A stretch of 12,476 nt of DNA. Origin: Candidatus Avelusimicrobium facis. GTDB lineage: Bacteria > Elusimicrobiota > Elusimicrobia > Elusimicrobiales > Elusimicrobiaceae. Below, piece after piece: positions 1 through 6,420 of the stretch (within the stretch, counting starts at the first letter, position 1; every line of letters begins with the position of its first letter). The translations under genes were made by a program, and so were the position numbers. The stretch is taken from positions 1-12,476 of the forward strand of contig CAAFHX010000086.1 of NCBI GenBank assembly GCA_900762815.1, written 5' to 3'. Under the pieces are notes generated by a model. The model was not told where the DNA came from, searched no databases, and worked only from the letters and a program-made list of their open reading frames with translations.

Positions 1-42
1 ACGACGACAAAGCAAAAATAAACGGCAAAAACAACAAGGCCG

Positions 43-239
43 GGCTGTTATAAAAATTAAGGTCATGCTGAGGTGTCTCTGCTCAGCATCTTCCATTTTC
101 CCCGTTGTTTATTTAATAAAGGTAACGACCACTACCAGAAAAATGGAAGATCCTTAAGCAAAAACCTTTCAGGATGACCTTGTTTTATTTTACGACGGAA
201 AGGCAAACAACAATCAGGCTAAGGCTGTTATAAAAATTA
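43..239 (+). repeat. Direct repeats flanking the inverted repeat
   Basis: The 17-base sequence GGCTGTTATAAAAATTA occurs at 43-59 and again at 223-239, bracketing the inverted repeat. The similarity extends upstream in diverged form: ACGACG followed by A-rich sequence and CAACAA lies at 1-42 and at 192-222. Downstream, GGTCATGCTGAGGTG (61-75) loosely resembles GGCTCATCCCAAAGTG (239-254), which may be a third, decayed unit. This suggests tandem growth of one repeat family rather than a simple target-site duplication. Confidence 0.6.
59..181. repeat. Composite inverted repeat (BIME/MITE-like), two facing copies of a palindromic unit
   Basis: Two related ~42-base arms face each other around a ~38-base centre. 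AAGGTCAT (59-66) is complementary to ATGACCTT (174-181), and ATCTTCCATTTT (88-99) to AAAATGGAAGAT (140-151); both matches are perfect. Each arm can also fold on itself: ATGCTGAG (65-72) with CTCAGCAT (82-89) in the left arm, and ATCCT (150-154) with AGGAT (171-175) in the right. The layout resembles intergenic mosaic elements made of paired REP-like units, or a small non-autonomous element. It has no coding capacity. Whether it is repeated elsewhere in the genome cannot be seen here. Confidence 0.7.
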
Positions 240-291
240 GGCTCATCCCAAAGTGGCTGGCGGCCCCACCCCCTCTAACCCTAAAAGCAGA

Positions 292-321
292 TTGGCGCAC
301 CGCCGCCAAAAAAGATAAAAT
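292..321 (+). promoter_or_regulatory. Probable promoter for the repeat-protein gene
   Basis: A candidate -35 box TTGGCG (292-297) and -10 box TAAAAT (316-321) are separated by 18 bases. The start codon at 360 is about 30 bases beyond the expected transcription start. The -35 box lies in a short hairpin (TTGGCG, 292-297, with CGCCAA, 304-309). No other good hexamer pair was found in the last 100 bases before the gene. Confidence 0.4.
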
Positions 322-359
322 ACTTGTATTGCAATGCTTCTTATATAAGGAGAGAGTTC

Positions 360-920
360 ATGAAAAAATTAGTACTCGCGCTGTGCTTGGCCGTGGCGGC
401 TCTGCCTGCCTTCGCCGGGGACAGCTCTTACCTGAAATTATCCTTGTGGGACCAAATAGCCGTCAGCGTCCCGCTGAACAACCAAAATGTAACCGGGTTG
501 GATTTTGGTATCGGTTCTGAGACCAAACACCTTACCGGCCTGCAGTTTGACTTCATCTACGCGCACGTCCAGCGCGAGGTGGCCGGTGTGCAATGGGCCT
601 GGATTTTCGCCGATGCGCAAGAAGTAACCGGCTGGCAGGGTGCCCTGCTTGCCCGCGCCGACCGCGTAACGGGGTTGCACTCCGGGTTAGTTACGCTCAA
701 TAACCGCGAAGTGGTGGGCGTGAACTGGGGCTTGGCCAATATGGCGCAACAAATTACGGGCGTGCAGCTGGGTTTTGTCAATATAGCTGAGTCCGTCAGC
801 GGTTTGCAGTTTGGTTTAGTCAACAAAACCGCCGACATCCGCGGCTTGCAAATCGGCCTGGTCAACTTGGCCGGCAACGGTTGGTTCCCGGTGATGGTCA
901 TCGTCAACGGCCGTTTCTAA
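360..920 (+). CDS. Exported 14-residue-repeat protein (LA_2272-type surface repeat family)
   Basis: A 186-residue protein of unknown function, likely exported to the periplasm or cell surface. The start at 360 is chosen because AAGGAG (347-352) sits seven bases upstream and it gives a clean signal peptide: Lys-Lys, a hydrophobic core, and a probable AFA/G cleavage near residue 19. From about residue 43 the mature protein is nine tandem units of 14-16 residues with consensus (V/I)xGLQxGLVNxA. The conserved glycines are at about 46, 60, 76, 91, 105, 120, 134, 148 and 162, which suggests a repetitive beta structure. The pattern matches bacterial surface repeat proteins named after Leptospira LA_2272; this is from motif memory, not a search. 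It appears monocistronic, with its own promoter and terminator. An in-frame start at 324 would destroy the signal peptide and is rejected. Confidence 0.8.
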   Translation: MKKLVLALCLAVAALPAFAGDSSYLKLSLWDQIAVSVPLNNQNVTGLDFGIGSETKHLTGLQFDFIYAHVQREVAGVQWAWIFADAQEVTGWQGALLARADRVTGLHSGLVTLNNREVVGVNWGLANMAQQITGVQLGFVNIAESVSGLQFGLVNKTADIRGLQIGLVNLAGNGWFPVMVIVNGRF

Positions 921-935
921 ACGCTACCCTGTCTT

Positions 936-966
936 AAAAACCGCGCCCCCGGGTGCGGTTTTTTTT
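936..966 (+). terminator. Rho-independent terminator of the repeat-protein gene
   Basis: AAAAACCGC (936-944) pairs with GCGGTTTTT (955-963), with a C/G-rich apex, and a run of eight T follows (959-966). It starts 15 bases after the stop codon. Its T-run abuts the TGC of the next promoter. Confidence 0.85.
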
Positions 967-974
967 GCTATAAT
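966..974 (+). promoter_or_regulatory. Extended -10 promoter of rpsB-tsf
   Basis: TGCTATAAT combines the TGn extension (966-968) with a perfect TATAAT (969-974). The expected -35 position (about 946-951) lies inside the preceding terminator hairpin and reads CCCCCG, so the promoter must rely on the extended -10. The same TGCTAtAAT element precedes pyrH and frr. Confidence 0.7.
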
Positions 975-1106
975 AATAAAAGGTTTATGATAGGCGGGGC
1001 GCAACCTGGTTGCAAATTCAAGCCTTTCCCCTCGTAAACCCGGGCATCCTGCCGCCGGGGAATCCTCTTCCCAAATTTTGGCACGGAGCCCTACAAGGAG
1101 AGTACC
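975..1106 (+). promoter_or_regulatory. rpsB: Long structured rpsB leader, possible S2 autoregulatory region
   Basis: About 125 transcribed bases separate the -10 box from the rpsB start, long for a housekeeping gene. Short inverted repeats are visible: GCAAC/GTTGC around 1002-1014 and CCCGG/CCGGG around 1040-1060. Autogenous control by S2 through an rpsB leader is known in other bacteria, but I do not recognise a specific described fold here. AAGGAG (1095-1100) is the ribosome binding site. Confidence 0.3.
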
Positions 1107-2183
1107 ATGAGCAATGTATCCATGAAGTCCATGTTGGAAGCGGGCGTGCATTTTGGCCACCAAACCTCCCGCTGGAACCCCAAAATGAGCCGCTTTATTT
1201 TCGGCGAACGCAACGGGGTGCACATCTTAGATTTGCAAAAAACCGCCAAAGAACTTAAAAAAGCCTGCGCTTTTGTGAAAGAAGAAGCCAAAAAAGGCTC
1301 CAAATTTTTGTTTGTCGGCACCAAAAAGCAAGCCCAGGAAGCCATCGCGGCCGAAGCCTTGCGCTGCGGCGCCTATTGCATCCACGAAAAGTGGCTGGGC
1401 GGCACGCTGACCAACTTCCAAACCGTCAAAAAATCCATTGAACGCATGAACGAATTGGAAAAATGGGAAGCTTCCGGCGTTTTTGAAGCCATTTCCAAGA
1501 AAGAAGCCAGCCGCTTGACCAAAGAGCTCAACCGCTTGCAAAAATTGCTGGGCGGCATCCGCGATATGAAAGTTTTGCCGGATGTGGTCTTTGTCATTGA
1601 CCCGGTGGACACCGCCGGTGCCGTGCGCGAATCGCGCGTGTTGGGCATCCCCGTGGTGGCCGTGTGCGACACCAACTCCGACCCGGATTTGATTGACGTA
1701 CCCGTGCCGGGCAACGACGACGCCGCGCGCTCTATTAAATTGTTCTGCGCCGCTATCGCCGACGCCGTGCTGGAAGGCCGCGCCGAAAACGAAGCCGCCA
1801 AACAACCCGCCGAAGCTGCGGTAAAAGAAGGCGAAACGGAAAAAGCCCCGGCCAACCCGGCCATGGCCAAAGCCTTTGAAAGCATCATGCTCGAAAGCGA
1901 AAAAGCCGAACAAGCAGCCCAAGCCCAAAAGGCCGAAGAAGTGAAAGCCGAACCGGCCAAAGAAGAAGTGAAAGCGGAAGAAAAAACGCCGGCCCAAGCC
2001 GAAGAAGTGAAAGAAGAAGCCCCGGCCGAAGAAGCCGCTGCAAAACCGGCCAAAAAGACGGCTGCCAAAAAGACGACCGCCAAAAAACCGGCTGCTAAGA
2101 AAACGACCGCCGCTAAAAAAACCACGACCAAAAAAGCCGTGAAAGCGGACAAGGCCGAAGAAGCCGCCGAAGAGGCGAAATAA
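1107..2183 (+). CDS. rpsB: 30S ribosomal protein S2 with long charged C-terminal tail
   Basis: S2 is a small-subunit ribosomal protein that helps recruit S1. Residues 1-226 form a standard S2 core: the N-terminal [15 protein letters not shown], a FVGTKKQA segment (about 69-76), [11 protein letters not shown] (about 93-103) and the PD(V)VFVIDP segment (about 158-166). The family is usually 230-260 residues; this one has 358. The extra ~130 residues are low-complexity: Glu/Ala-rich acidic sequence (about 264-312), then Lys/Ala/Thr-rich [16 protein letters not shown] repeats resembling histone H1 tails (313-347), then a short acidic end. The start has AAGGAG six bases upstream. tsf follows after 61 bases. 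The assignment is certain; the role of the tail is unknown. Confidence 0.97.
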   Translation: MSNVSMKSMLEAGVHFGHQTSRWNPKMSRFIFGERNGVHILDLQKTAKELKKACAFVKEEAKKGSKFLFVGTKKQAQEAIAAEALRCGAYCIHEKWLGGTLTNFQTVKKSIERMNELEKWEASGVFEAISKKEASRLTKELNRLQKLLGGIRDMKVLPDVVFVIDPVDTAGAVRESRVLGIPVVAVCDTNSDPDLIDVPVPGNDDAARSIKLFCAAIADAVLEGRAENEAAKQPAEAAVKEGETEKAPANPAMAKAFESIMLESEKAEQAAQAQKAEEVKAEPAKEEVKAEEKTPAQAEEVKEEAPAEEAAAKPAKKTAAKKTTAKKPAAKKTTAAKKTTTKKAVKADKAEEAAEEAK

Positions 2184-2190
2184 ACTTTTC

Positions 2191-2219
2191 CGTCCCCGGG
2201 GCCACGCGCCCCGGGGACG
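2191..2219 (+). other. Strong intra-operon hairpin between rpsB and tsf
   Basis: CGTCCCCGGGGC (2191-2202) and GCCCCGGGGACG (2208-2219) form a perfect 12-bp GC-rich stem with a five-base loop. No T-run follows, so it is not a typical terminator. It sits between the rpsB stop and the tsf ribosome binding site and could adjust the S2:EF-Ts ratio by attenuation or by protecting an RNA 3' end. Confidence 0.75.
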
Positions 2220-2244
2220 TATGACAGAGTGTGAGGAGACCAAA

Positions 2245-3069
2245 ATGTCCTTAGCTGAAAATATTAAAATTTTAAGAGAAAAAACGGGCGCAGGCTTGAT
2301 GGCTTGCAAAAAAGCCCTGGAAGAAAACAATAACGACATGGAACAAGCCATTGTGGCCCTACGCAAAAAAGGCTTGGCCGACATGGCCAAACGCGCCGAC
2401 AGAGCCACCAAAGAAGGCCGCGTGTCCGTTAAGACCGACGGCAAACGCTTTGCCATGGCGTACCTGGGCTGCGAAACCGACTTTGTGGCCAAAACGCCGG
2501 ACTTTATCGCCTTGGCTGACGCCATTGCCGACTATGTTTTGCAACACCCCGAAATTGCCGATTACACCGCCGATGAACACATCAAAGAAATGATTGTGGA
2601 AAAGGCTCCGAAATTCGGCGAAAACACCACCTTTAAAGGCGCCTACAATTGGGTCGCTGCCGAGGGCAATGTCATTGCCTCTTATGTGCACTCCGACAAC
2701 AAGAAAGCCTCCTTGCTGGAGCTCTCCGCCGCCGGCTGCACCAACACCGAAAAGCTGCACGAGATCGCCCGCGGCTTGGCCATGCACACCGTCGGTATGC
2801 AGACCATGTGGGTGGACGCCAAAGACATCCCGCAGGCCGATATTGACCGCGAGCTGGACATCTATCGCACGCAGGCCAAAAACGAAGGCAAACCCGAAGA
2901 GATGATTGCCAAAATGTTGCCCGGCAAAATCAAAAAGTTTGCCAAGGAAACCTGCTTGTTGGAACAACCGACCATTAAAGACAACAAAAAGACCGTTGCC
3001 GATTACTTGGCCGAAGAGTCCAAAGCCCTGGGATGCGAAATCAAAGTGGTCCGCTTTGTTCGCTTCTAG
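2245..3069 (+). CDS. tsf: Elongation factor Ts
   Basis: EF-Ts, the nucleotide-exchange factor that releases GDP from EF-Tu in the cytoplasm. The 274-residue protein has the N-terminal UBA-like domain with LREKTGAGLMACKKALEE (about 10-27) and the core motif ETDFVAKTPDF (about 78-88) that contacts EF-Tu. The start is placed at 2245 because GAGGAG (2233-2238) lies six bases upstream and the protein then begins MSLAENIKILREKTGAG, as in homologues; an in-frame ATG at 2221 would put the ribosome binding site inside the gene. It is co-transcribed with rpsB, the conserved bacterial order, and ends at a clear terminator. Confidence 0.97.
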   Translation: MSLAENIKILREKTGAGLMACKKALEENNNDMEQAIVALRKKGLADMAKRADRATKEGRVSVKTDGKRFAMAYLGCETDFVAKTPDFIALADAIADYVLQHPEIADYTADEHIKEMIVEKAPKFGENTTFKGAYNWVAAEGNVIASYVHSDNKKASLLELSAAGCTNTEKLHEIARGLAMHTVGMQTMWVDAKDIPQADIDRELDIYRTQAKNEGKPEEMIAKMLPGKIKKFAKETCLLEQPTIKDNKKTVADYLAEESKALGCEIKVVRFVRF

Positions 3070-3074
3070 TTTTT

Positions 3075-3103
3075 AAGCCCCTCCCCGTGAGGGGCTTTTT
3101 TTT
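3075..3103 (+). terminator. Rho-independent terminator after tsf
   Basis: AAGCCCCT (3075-3082) and AGGGGCTT (3090-3097) form an 8-bp stem with a seven-base loop, followed by a run of eight T (3096-3103). It begins six bases after the tsf stop codon and separates rpsB-tsf from pyrH. Confidence 0.9.
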
Positions 3104-3201
3104 GCCCGGCTGCCCCAGCTGGCGGCGTGGCAAAAAAGAGCCTCCCCGTGGTGCAACGCGGCGGCGCAGCGCACAGAAGTACGGTATTTTATACGGATTT
3201 T

Positions 3202-3210
3202 TGCTAGAAT
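3202..3210 (+). promoter_or_regulatory. Extended -10 promoter of pyrH
   Basis: TGC (3202-3204) followed by TAGAAT (3205-3210) matches the extended -10 form seen upstream of rpsB and frr. No convincing -35 box is present at the usual distance. The start codon is 26 bases downstream. Confidence 0.55.
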
Positions 3211-3235
3211 AAGAAAAACAACTAAGGACGGCATT

Positions 3236-3955
3236 ATGGTGAAAAAGAACCCTTGCAAAAGAAGAATTTTACTCAAGCTCTCCGGCGAAGCCCTCAGCAA
3301 AGACGGCTGCCGGGGCGTAGATCCCCAACCGCTCAAGGAAATCGCGCTGGAGATTGCCCAAGTGCATAAGACGGGCTGCCAGCTGGCCATTGTCATCGGC
3401 GGGGGCAATATTTGGCGCGGCTTGCGCGACGGGGGCGGCGTGATTGACCGCGTCAACTCCGATAGCATGGGCATGCTGGCCACGGTCATCAATGCCATTG
3501 CCTTGCAGTCTGCGCTGGAGGAAATCGGCGTGCCGACCCGCGTGCAGACCTCGGTCAACATTTACCAAATGGCCGAACCCTTTGTACGCCGCCGGGCTTT
3601 GCGCCACCTGGAAAAGGGCCGCGTAGTCATCTTTGCCGGCGGCACGGGCAACCCGTATTTCACCACCGACAGCGCCGCCGCGTTGCGCGCGTCCGAAATC
3701 AACGCCGACGTACTCCTCAAAGCCACCCAGGTGGACGGCGTGTACGACAGCGACCCGCGCACAAATCCCAAAGCCAAACGCATCAAAAAAATCACCTTTA
3801 AAGAAACCATTGAAAAGCGTTTGCAATTTATGGACACGGCCGCCTTGGCCATTTGCCAAGAGAACCACTTGCCCGTGCAGGTGTTTAACCTGCACAAAAA
3901 GGGCAATATCAAGCGCGCCGTCAGCGGGGAAGACATCGGCACCCTGATTTATTAA
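3236..3955 (+). CDS. pyrH: UMP kinase (uridylate kinase)
   Basis: Bacterial UMP kinase phosphorylates UMP to UDP with ATP in pyrimidine nucleotide synthesis; it is a hexamer of the amino-acid-kinase fold. The 239-residue length is normal. Visible motifs are KLSGEAL (14-20), the glycine-rich GGGNIWRG (55-62), DRVNSDSMGMLATVINAIAL (71-90), GGTGNPYFTTDSAA (135-148) and KATQVDGVYDSDP (162-174). AAGGA (3224-3228) lies seven bases before the start. It follows a terminator and has its own promoter, so the usual rpsB-tsf-pyrH-frr order is kept but transcription is probably split. Confidence 0.97.
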   Translation: MVKKNPCKRRILLKLSGEALSKDGCRGVDPQPLKEIALEIAQVHKTGCQLAIVIGGGNIWRGLRDGGGVIDRVNSDSMGMLATVINAIALQSALEEIGVPTRVQTSVNIYQMAEPFVRRRALRHLEKGRVVIFAGGTGNPYFTTDSAAALRASEINADVLLKATQVDGVYDSDPRTNPKAKRIKKITFKETIEKRLQFMDTAALAICQENHLPVQVFNLHKKGNIKRAVSGEDIGTLIY

Positions 3956-3978
3956 TTCCCCCCGCCAGGGCACGGAAT

Positions 3979-3987
3979 TGCTATAAT
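3979..3987 (+). promoter_or_regulatory. Extended -10 promoter of frr
   Basis: TGC (3979-3981) plus a perfect TATAAT (3982-3987) lies 26 bases before the frr start, in the short gap after pyrH. An AATTCC/GGAATT inverted pair (3954-3959 and 3974-3979) sits directly upstream. frr may be read both from pyrH and from this promoter. Confidence 0.6.
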
Positions 3988-4013
3988 GAGATATCTTACA
4001 GACAGAGGAACCT

Positions 4014-4577
4014 ATGGAAGAAATTAACCAATTTATTGCCAAAGGCAAAACTGACATGGCCACCCACGTGGAAAAACTCCGCCAGGACCTGGCCACCATC
4101 CGCACGGGCCGCGCCAGCGCGCAGCTGCTGGAGAACATCCGCGTGGAATATTACGGCACGCCCACCCCGCTCAAACAAATGGCGATGATCAATATTTTAG
4201 ACGCCCGCACGCTGGAAATCCAGCCGTGGGATATTTCCGCTATCAACGACATTGACAAAGCCCTGCAAAAGGCCGATTTGGGTGCCAGCCCGGTCAATGA
4301 CGGCAAAGTGGTGCGCATTACGCTGCCCAGCATGACCGAGGACCGCCGCAAAACCTTGGCCAAGAACATTGCCAAGATGAGCGAAGACTTTAAGGTGGCC
4401 GTACGCAATACCCGCCGCGACATTTTGGAAAAGGTCAAAAAAGCCCAAAAAGCCGGCGAAGTAACCGAGGATGACCTCAAACGCTACGAAGCCGATGTGC
4501 AAAAAGCCACCGACGCCAACATTGCCCAAATTGACAAATTAGTGGCCGACAAAGAAGTGGAAATCATGACGGTCTGA
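4014..4577 (+). CDS. frr: Ribosome recycling factor
   Basis: RRF, with EF-G, splits the post-termination ribosome into subunits. The 187-residue protein has normal length and the family signature: LRQDLATIRTGRAS (about 23-36), VEYYGTPTPL (about 44-53), the loop domain with LEIQPWD, and the long C-terminal helix containing VRNTRRDILEKVKK. A GAGGA ribosome binding site (4005-4009) is close to the start. It is the last gene of the plus-strand cluster and is followed by a terminator. Confidence 0.97.
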   Translation: MEEINQFIAKGKTDMATHVEKLRQDLATIRTGRASAQLLENIRVEYYGTPTPLKQMAMINILDARTLEIQPWDISAINDIDKALQKADLGASPVNDGKVVRITLPSMTEDRRKTLAKNIAKMSEDFKVAVRNTRRDILEKVKKAQKAGEVTEDDLKRYEADVQKATDANIAQIDKLVADKEVEIMTV

Positions 4578-4606
4578 GGACCTGCTAATTGGCTTGAGAT
4601 TTATGA

Positions 4607-4634
4607 AAAACCCGCGGCGCAAACCGCGGGTTTT
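4607..4634 (+). terminator. Terminator after frr
   Basis: AAAACCCGCGG (4607-4617) pairs perfectly with CCGCGGGTTTT (4624-4634) around a six-base loop, ending in T4. It is about 30 bases past the frr stop codon. Confidence 0.85.
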
Positions 4635-4640
4635 GTGGTA

Positions 4641-4674
4641 CCAAAGAAACTCCCCGGGCGTATGCCCGGGGAGT
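4641..4674 (-). terminator. Terminator of the cysteine-rich pilin gene
   Basis: ACTCCCCGGGC (4649-4659) and GCCCGGGGAGT (4664-4674) form an 11-bp perfect stem with a four-base loop. Read on the minus strand it is followed by a T-rich GTTTCTTTGG, and it lies 25 bases after the minus-strand stop codon. With the frr terminator it forms a back-to-back convergent pair. Confidence 0.75.
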
Positions 4675-4699
4675 CTTGTAAGCAAACCACAAGCACCGT

Positions 4700-6364
4700 T
4701 TAAGGAATTACTTCCAATGAACAGTCGGCATCCATGAGGCCACAGGCAGCCGCCTGCCACTCATATTCATAGATGACGGGAGGATATCCCCCGCTGTTTT
4801 CGTTCTTCGAGGGTTCAGGTCTCCCTTCTCCATAGACCTTAAGATTACCGTGGTAAACCTCCCCGGATTTATTTTTACAGGCATCGCACGGGGAACCGGG
4901 CCTGCAGCCGGAGGGCCAGCCTATGTTTTTCACCTCGAGTCCCCAAGAACACGCTTTCAACGCATCTACTACCCCATTCCATCCGCCGCCCGCATCCACG
5001 CGTCGGAGAGGAGGGTTGGCACAAGTCATTCCACCAGAATCAGAGCGCCGTACCGCCACCGAGATCGTTTGCCCCCTCCCCAAACACCAGACCAGTTTGG
5101 TGACGCATTCGCAACGGGACTCGTCCCATTCTTGTCCGGAGGGGCATTGTTTGGGCTTGCAATCTTTTATACACAGGCAGGATTTTTCGTCCACTATTTC
5201 GTTGGGGCCGCAATCCTTCAACGTCAAGGAACAGGTGCAAGCACAACCGGCAGCCGGGTCCGGCTTGGCAAACCCTTTGCAAATAATACTCTCCGGGCAA
5301 CCGCACTCTCCCTGGCACTCGCACGGATTGGCTTCGGCGTAGCCGGCATCACATTCGCACGGATGCGCCGCCGCATAAGTGATGTCCCCGCAGGAATCCA
5401 CTTCTGCAAGATAACATTCCGTTTCGTCCCAATCCCCCCAGGCACAGGTTTCTGTGTTCCAACGGCGGACTTTTTTGCCGATATATCCAGTGCCACAGTC
5501 TTTGCGTTGCACGGTTTTTCCTTCCGGGGAAGTGGCGCAGCATTTGGCCTGATTGGGGTTTTCCTCACAAGAGCACTCATTGGCACATTCGCACGGGTGC
5601 GCGGCGGCGTATTCCGGGTTGGAGCAAGTAGTATTCGGCTCGCAGCGTTGCGTTCCGGCATTCCATACTTCCGCACCGATTGCGCAGCATTTCTCTTGGT
5701 GTAGATTTTCCGTGCAGGTGCATACATGGGCACATTCACACCGGTGCGCGGCTGCGTATTCCGGGTTGGAGCAAGTAGTATTCGGCTCGCAGCGTTGCGT
5801 TCCGGCATTCCATACTTCCGTACCGATTGCGCAGCATTTTTCTTGGTGGGGATTTTCCGTGCAAGAACAATCGTTGGCGCATTCACACCGGTGCGCGGCG
5901 GCGTATTCCGGGCAGGAGCAATCCTCACAAGGGGGCGCGCACTCGTCCTGCGGGACAGAGACGGACTCACAAGCAGGATAACTCTTGTTTAACTTATTGC
6001 AATAATTCCCCGAACAACAAAGCACGCCGCTTTTATAAGACGGCATTTGAATACTATACCCTTTGGCAGAGACCGCCCGGGAGCCCATCCTCGTTAATGA
6101 ATAGGTGTAGTTTTTCCCGTTTTTGGCATCGGCCAAGGTGTCTGTACGGCCGGTTTGGCTGTGGTATTCTTTACCCAAGACGCAGCGGTGCTCCTGCTCG
6201 GCGCGCAAAGCGGTCAGAACATGTTCCGCTTCCGCCGTTTTACGCGTTTCCAACACGCGCGAGAACTTAGGAACAGCCACTGCCGCCAACACGCCCAACA
6301 CAATAACTACGATCAGCAGTTCGGTCAGCGTGAAGGCTTTTTTTAGCAACTGTTTTTTGATCAT
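4700..6364 (-). CDS. Prepilin-like protein with giant cysteine-rich repeat domain
   Basis: A 554-residue protein, several times longer than ordinary pilins (about 150-200). Residues 1-34 are a type IV prepilin N-terminus: a positive leader, then FTLTELLIVVIVLGVLAAVAVP with Glu at mature position 5 (residue 15). Residues 35-115 resemble a normal pilin helix and head. From about 116 to the end there are nearly 60 cysteines. Three units start at Tyr154, Tyr203 and Tyr252 (YAAAH(R/P)CECA...), period 49 residues; the first two are nearly identical, the third diverges after about residue 279, and a partial YAAAHPCEC returns at 330. The -1 residue at the peptidase site is Ala10 rather than Gly. The ribosome binding site AGGAGG (6372-6377) is seven bases upstream. 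Likely surface-exposed and disulfide-rich; the binding target is unknown. I recognise the pilin part only. Confidence 0.85.
   Translation of the reverse strand: MIKKQLLKKAFTLTELLIVVIVLGVLAAVAVPKFSRVLETRKTAEAEHVLTALRAEQEHRCVLGKEYHSQTGRTDTLADAKNGKNYTYSLTRMGSRAVSAKGYSIQMPSYKSGVLCCSGNYCNKLNKSYPACESVSVPQDECAPPCEDCSCPEYAAAHRCECANDCSCTENPHQEKCCAIGTEVWNAGTQRCEPNTTCSNPEYAAAHRCECAHVCTCTENLHQEKCCAIGAEVWNAGTQRCEPNTTCSNPEYAAAHPCECANECSCEENPNQAKCCATSPEGKTVQRKDCGTGYIGKKVRRWNTETCAWGDWDETECYLAEVDSCGDITYAAAHPCECDAGYAEANPCECQGECGCPESIICKGFAKPDPAAGCACTCSLTLKDCGPNEIVDEKSCLCIKDCKPKQCPSGQEWDESRCECVTKLVWCLGRGQTISVAVRRSDSGGMTCANPPLRRVDAGGGWNGVVDALKACSWGLEVKNIGWPSGCRPGSPCDACKNKSGEVYHGNLKVYGEGRPEPSKNENSGGYPPVIYEYEWQAAACGLMDADCSLEVIP
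5528..5905 (-). repeat. 147-bp tandem repeats inside the pilin-like gene
   Basis: Units of 147 bp (49 codons) cover 5759-5905 and 5612-5758; the conserved part of a third covers 5528-5611. The first two differ at about 13 of 147 bases by my count, and at only two in their first ~90 bases on the plus strand, so they look recently duplicated or homogenised. The unit keeps frame and cysteine spacing. Confidence 0.9.
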
Positions 6365-6381
6365 AGAAAGGCCTCCTAATC

Positions 6382-6420
6382 GGCCCGCAGACGCGTTTTT
6401 AATGCGCCGGGCCTTTTTTT
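6382..6420 (+). other. GC hairpin in the pilin leader, terminator-like on the plus strand
   Basis: GGCCCG (6382-6387) pairs with CGGGCC (6408-6413), with an inner CGC/GCG pair, and T7 follows on the plus strand (6414-6420). On that strand it looks like an intrinsic terminator, yet no plus-strand gene lies upstream. On the minus strand it forms a leader hairpin four bases before the AGGAGG ribosome binding site of the cysteine-rich pilin. It may block antisense transcription into the next operon or control translation. Confidence 0.5.

Noticed and set aside
324..359. Upstream in-frame start for the repeat protein
   Set aside because: It would place the AAGGAG site inside the gene and add charged residues ahead of the signal peptide.
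1227..2525. 432-codon minus-strand open frame opposite rpsB and tsf
   Set aside because: Its Phe/Gly-rich composition is the reverse shadow of Lys/Ala/Glu codons in the S2 tail; it crosses two certain genes and their hairpin and has no recognisable domain.
5465..5905. Regular repeats as a possible CRISPR array
   Set aside because: The period is 147 bp, the units are contiguous without unique spacers, and they stay in frame as coding repeats.
4850..5981. Long plus-strand open frames across the cysteine-rich pilin gene
   Set aside because: They are antisense to the repeat region, lack ribosome binding sites, and their own apparent repeats simply mirror the 147-bp units of the minus-strand gene, which has the prepilin N-terminus and AGGAGG site.
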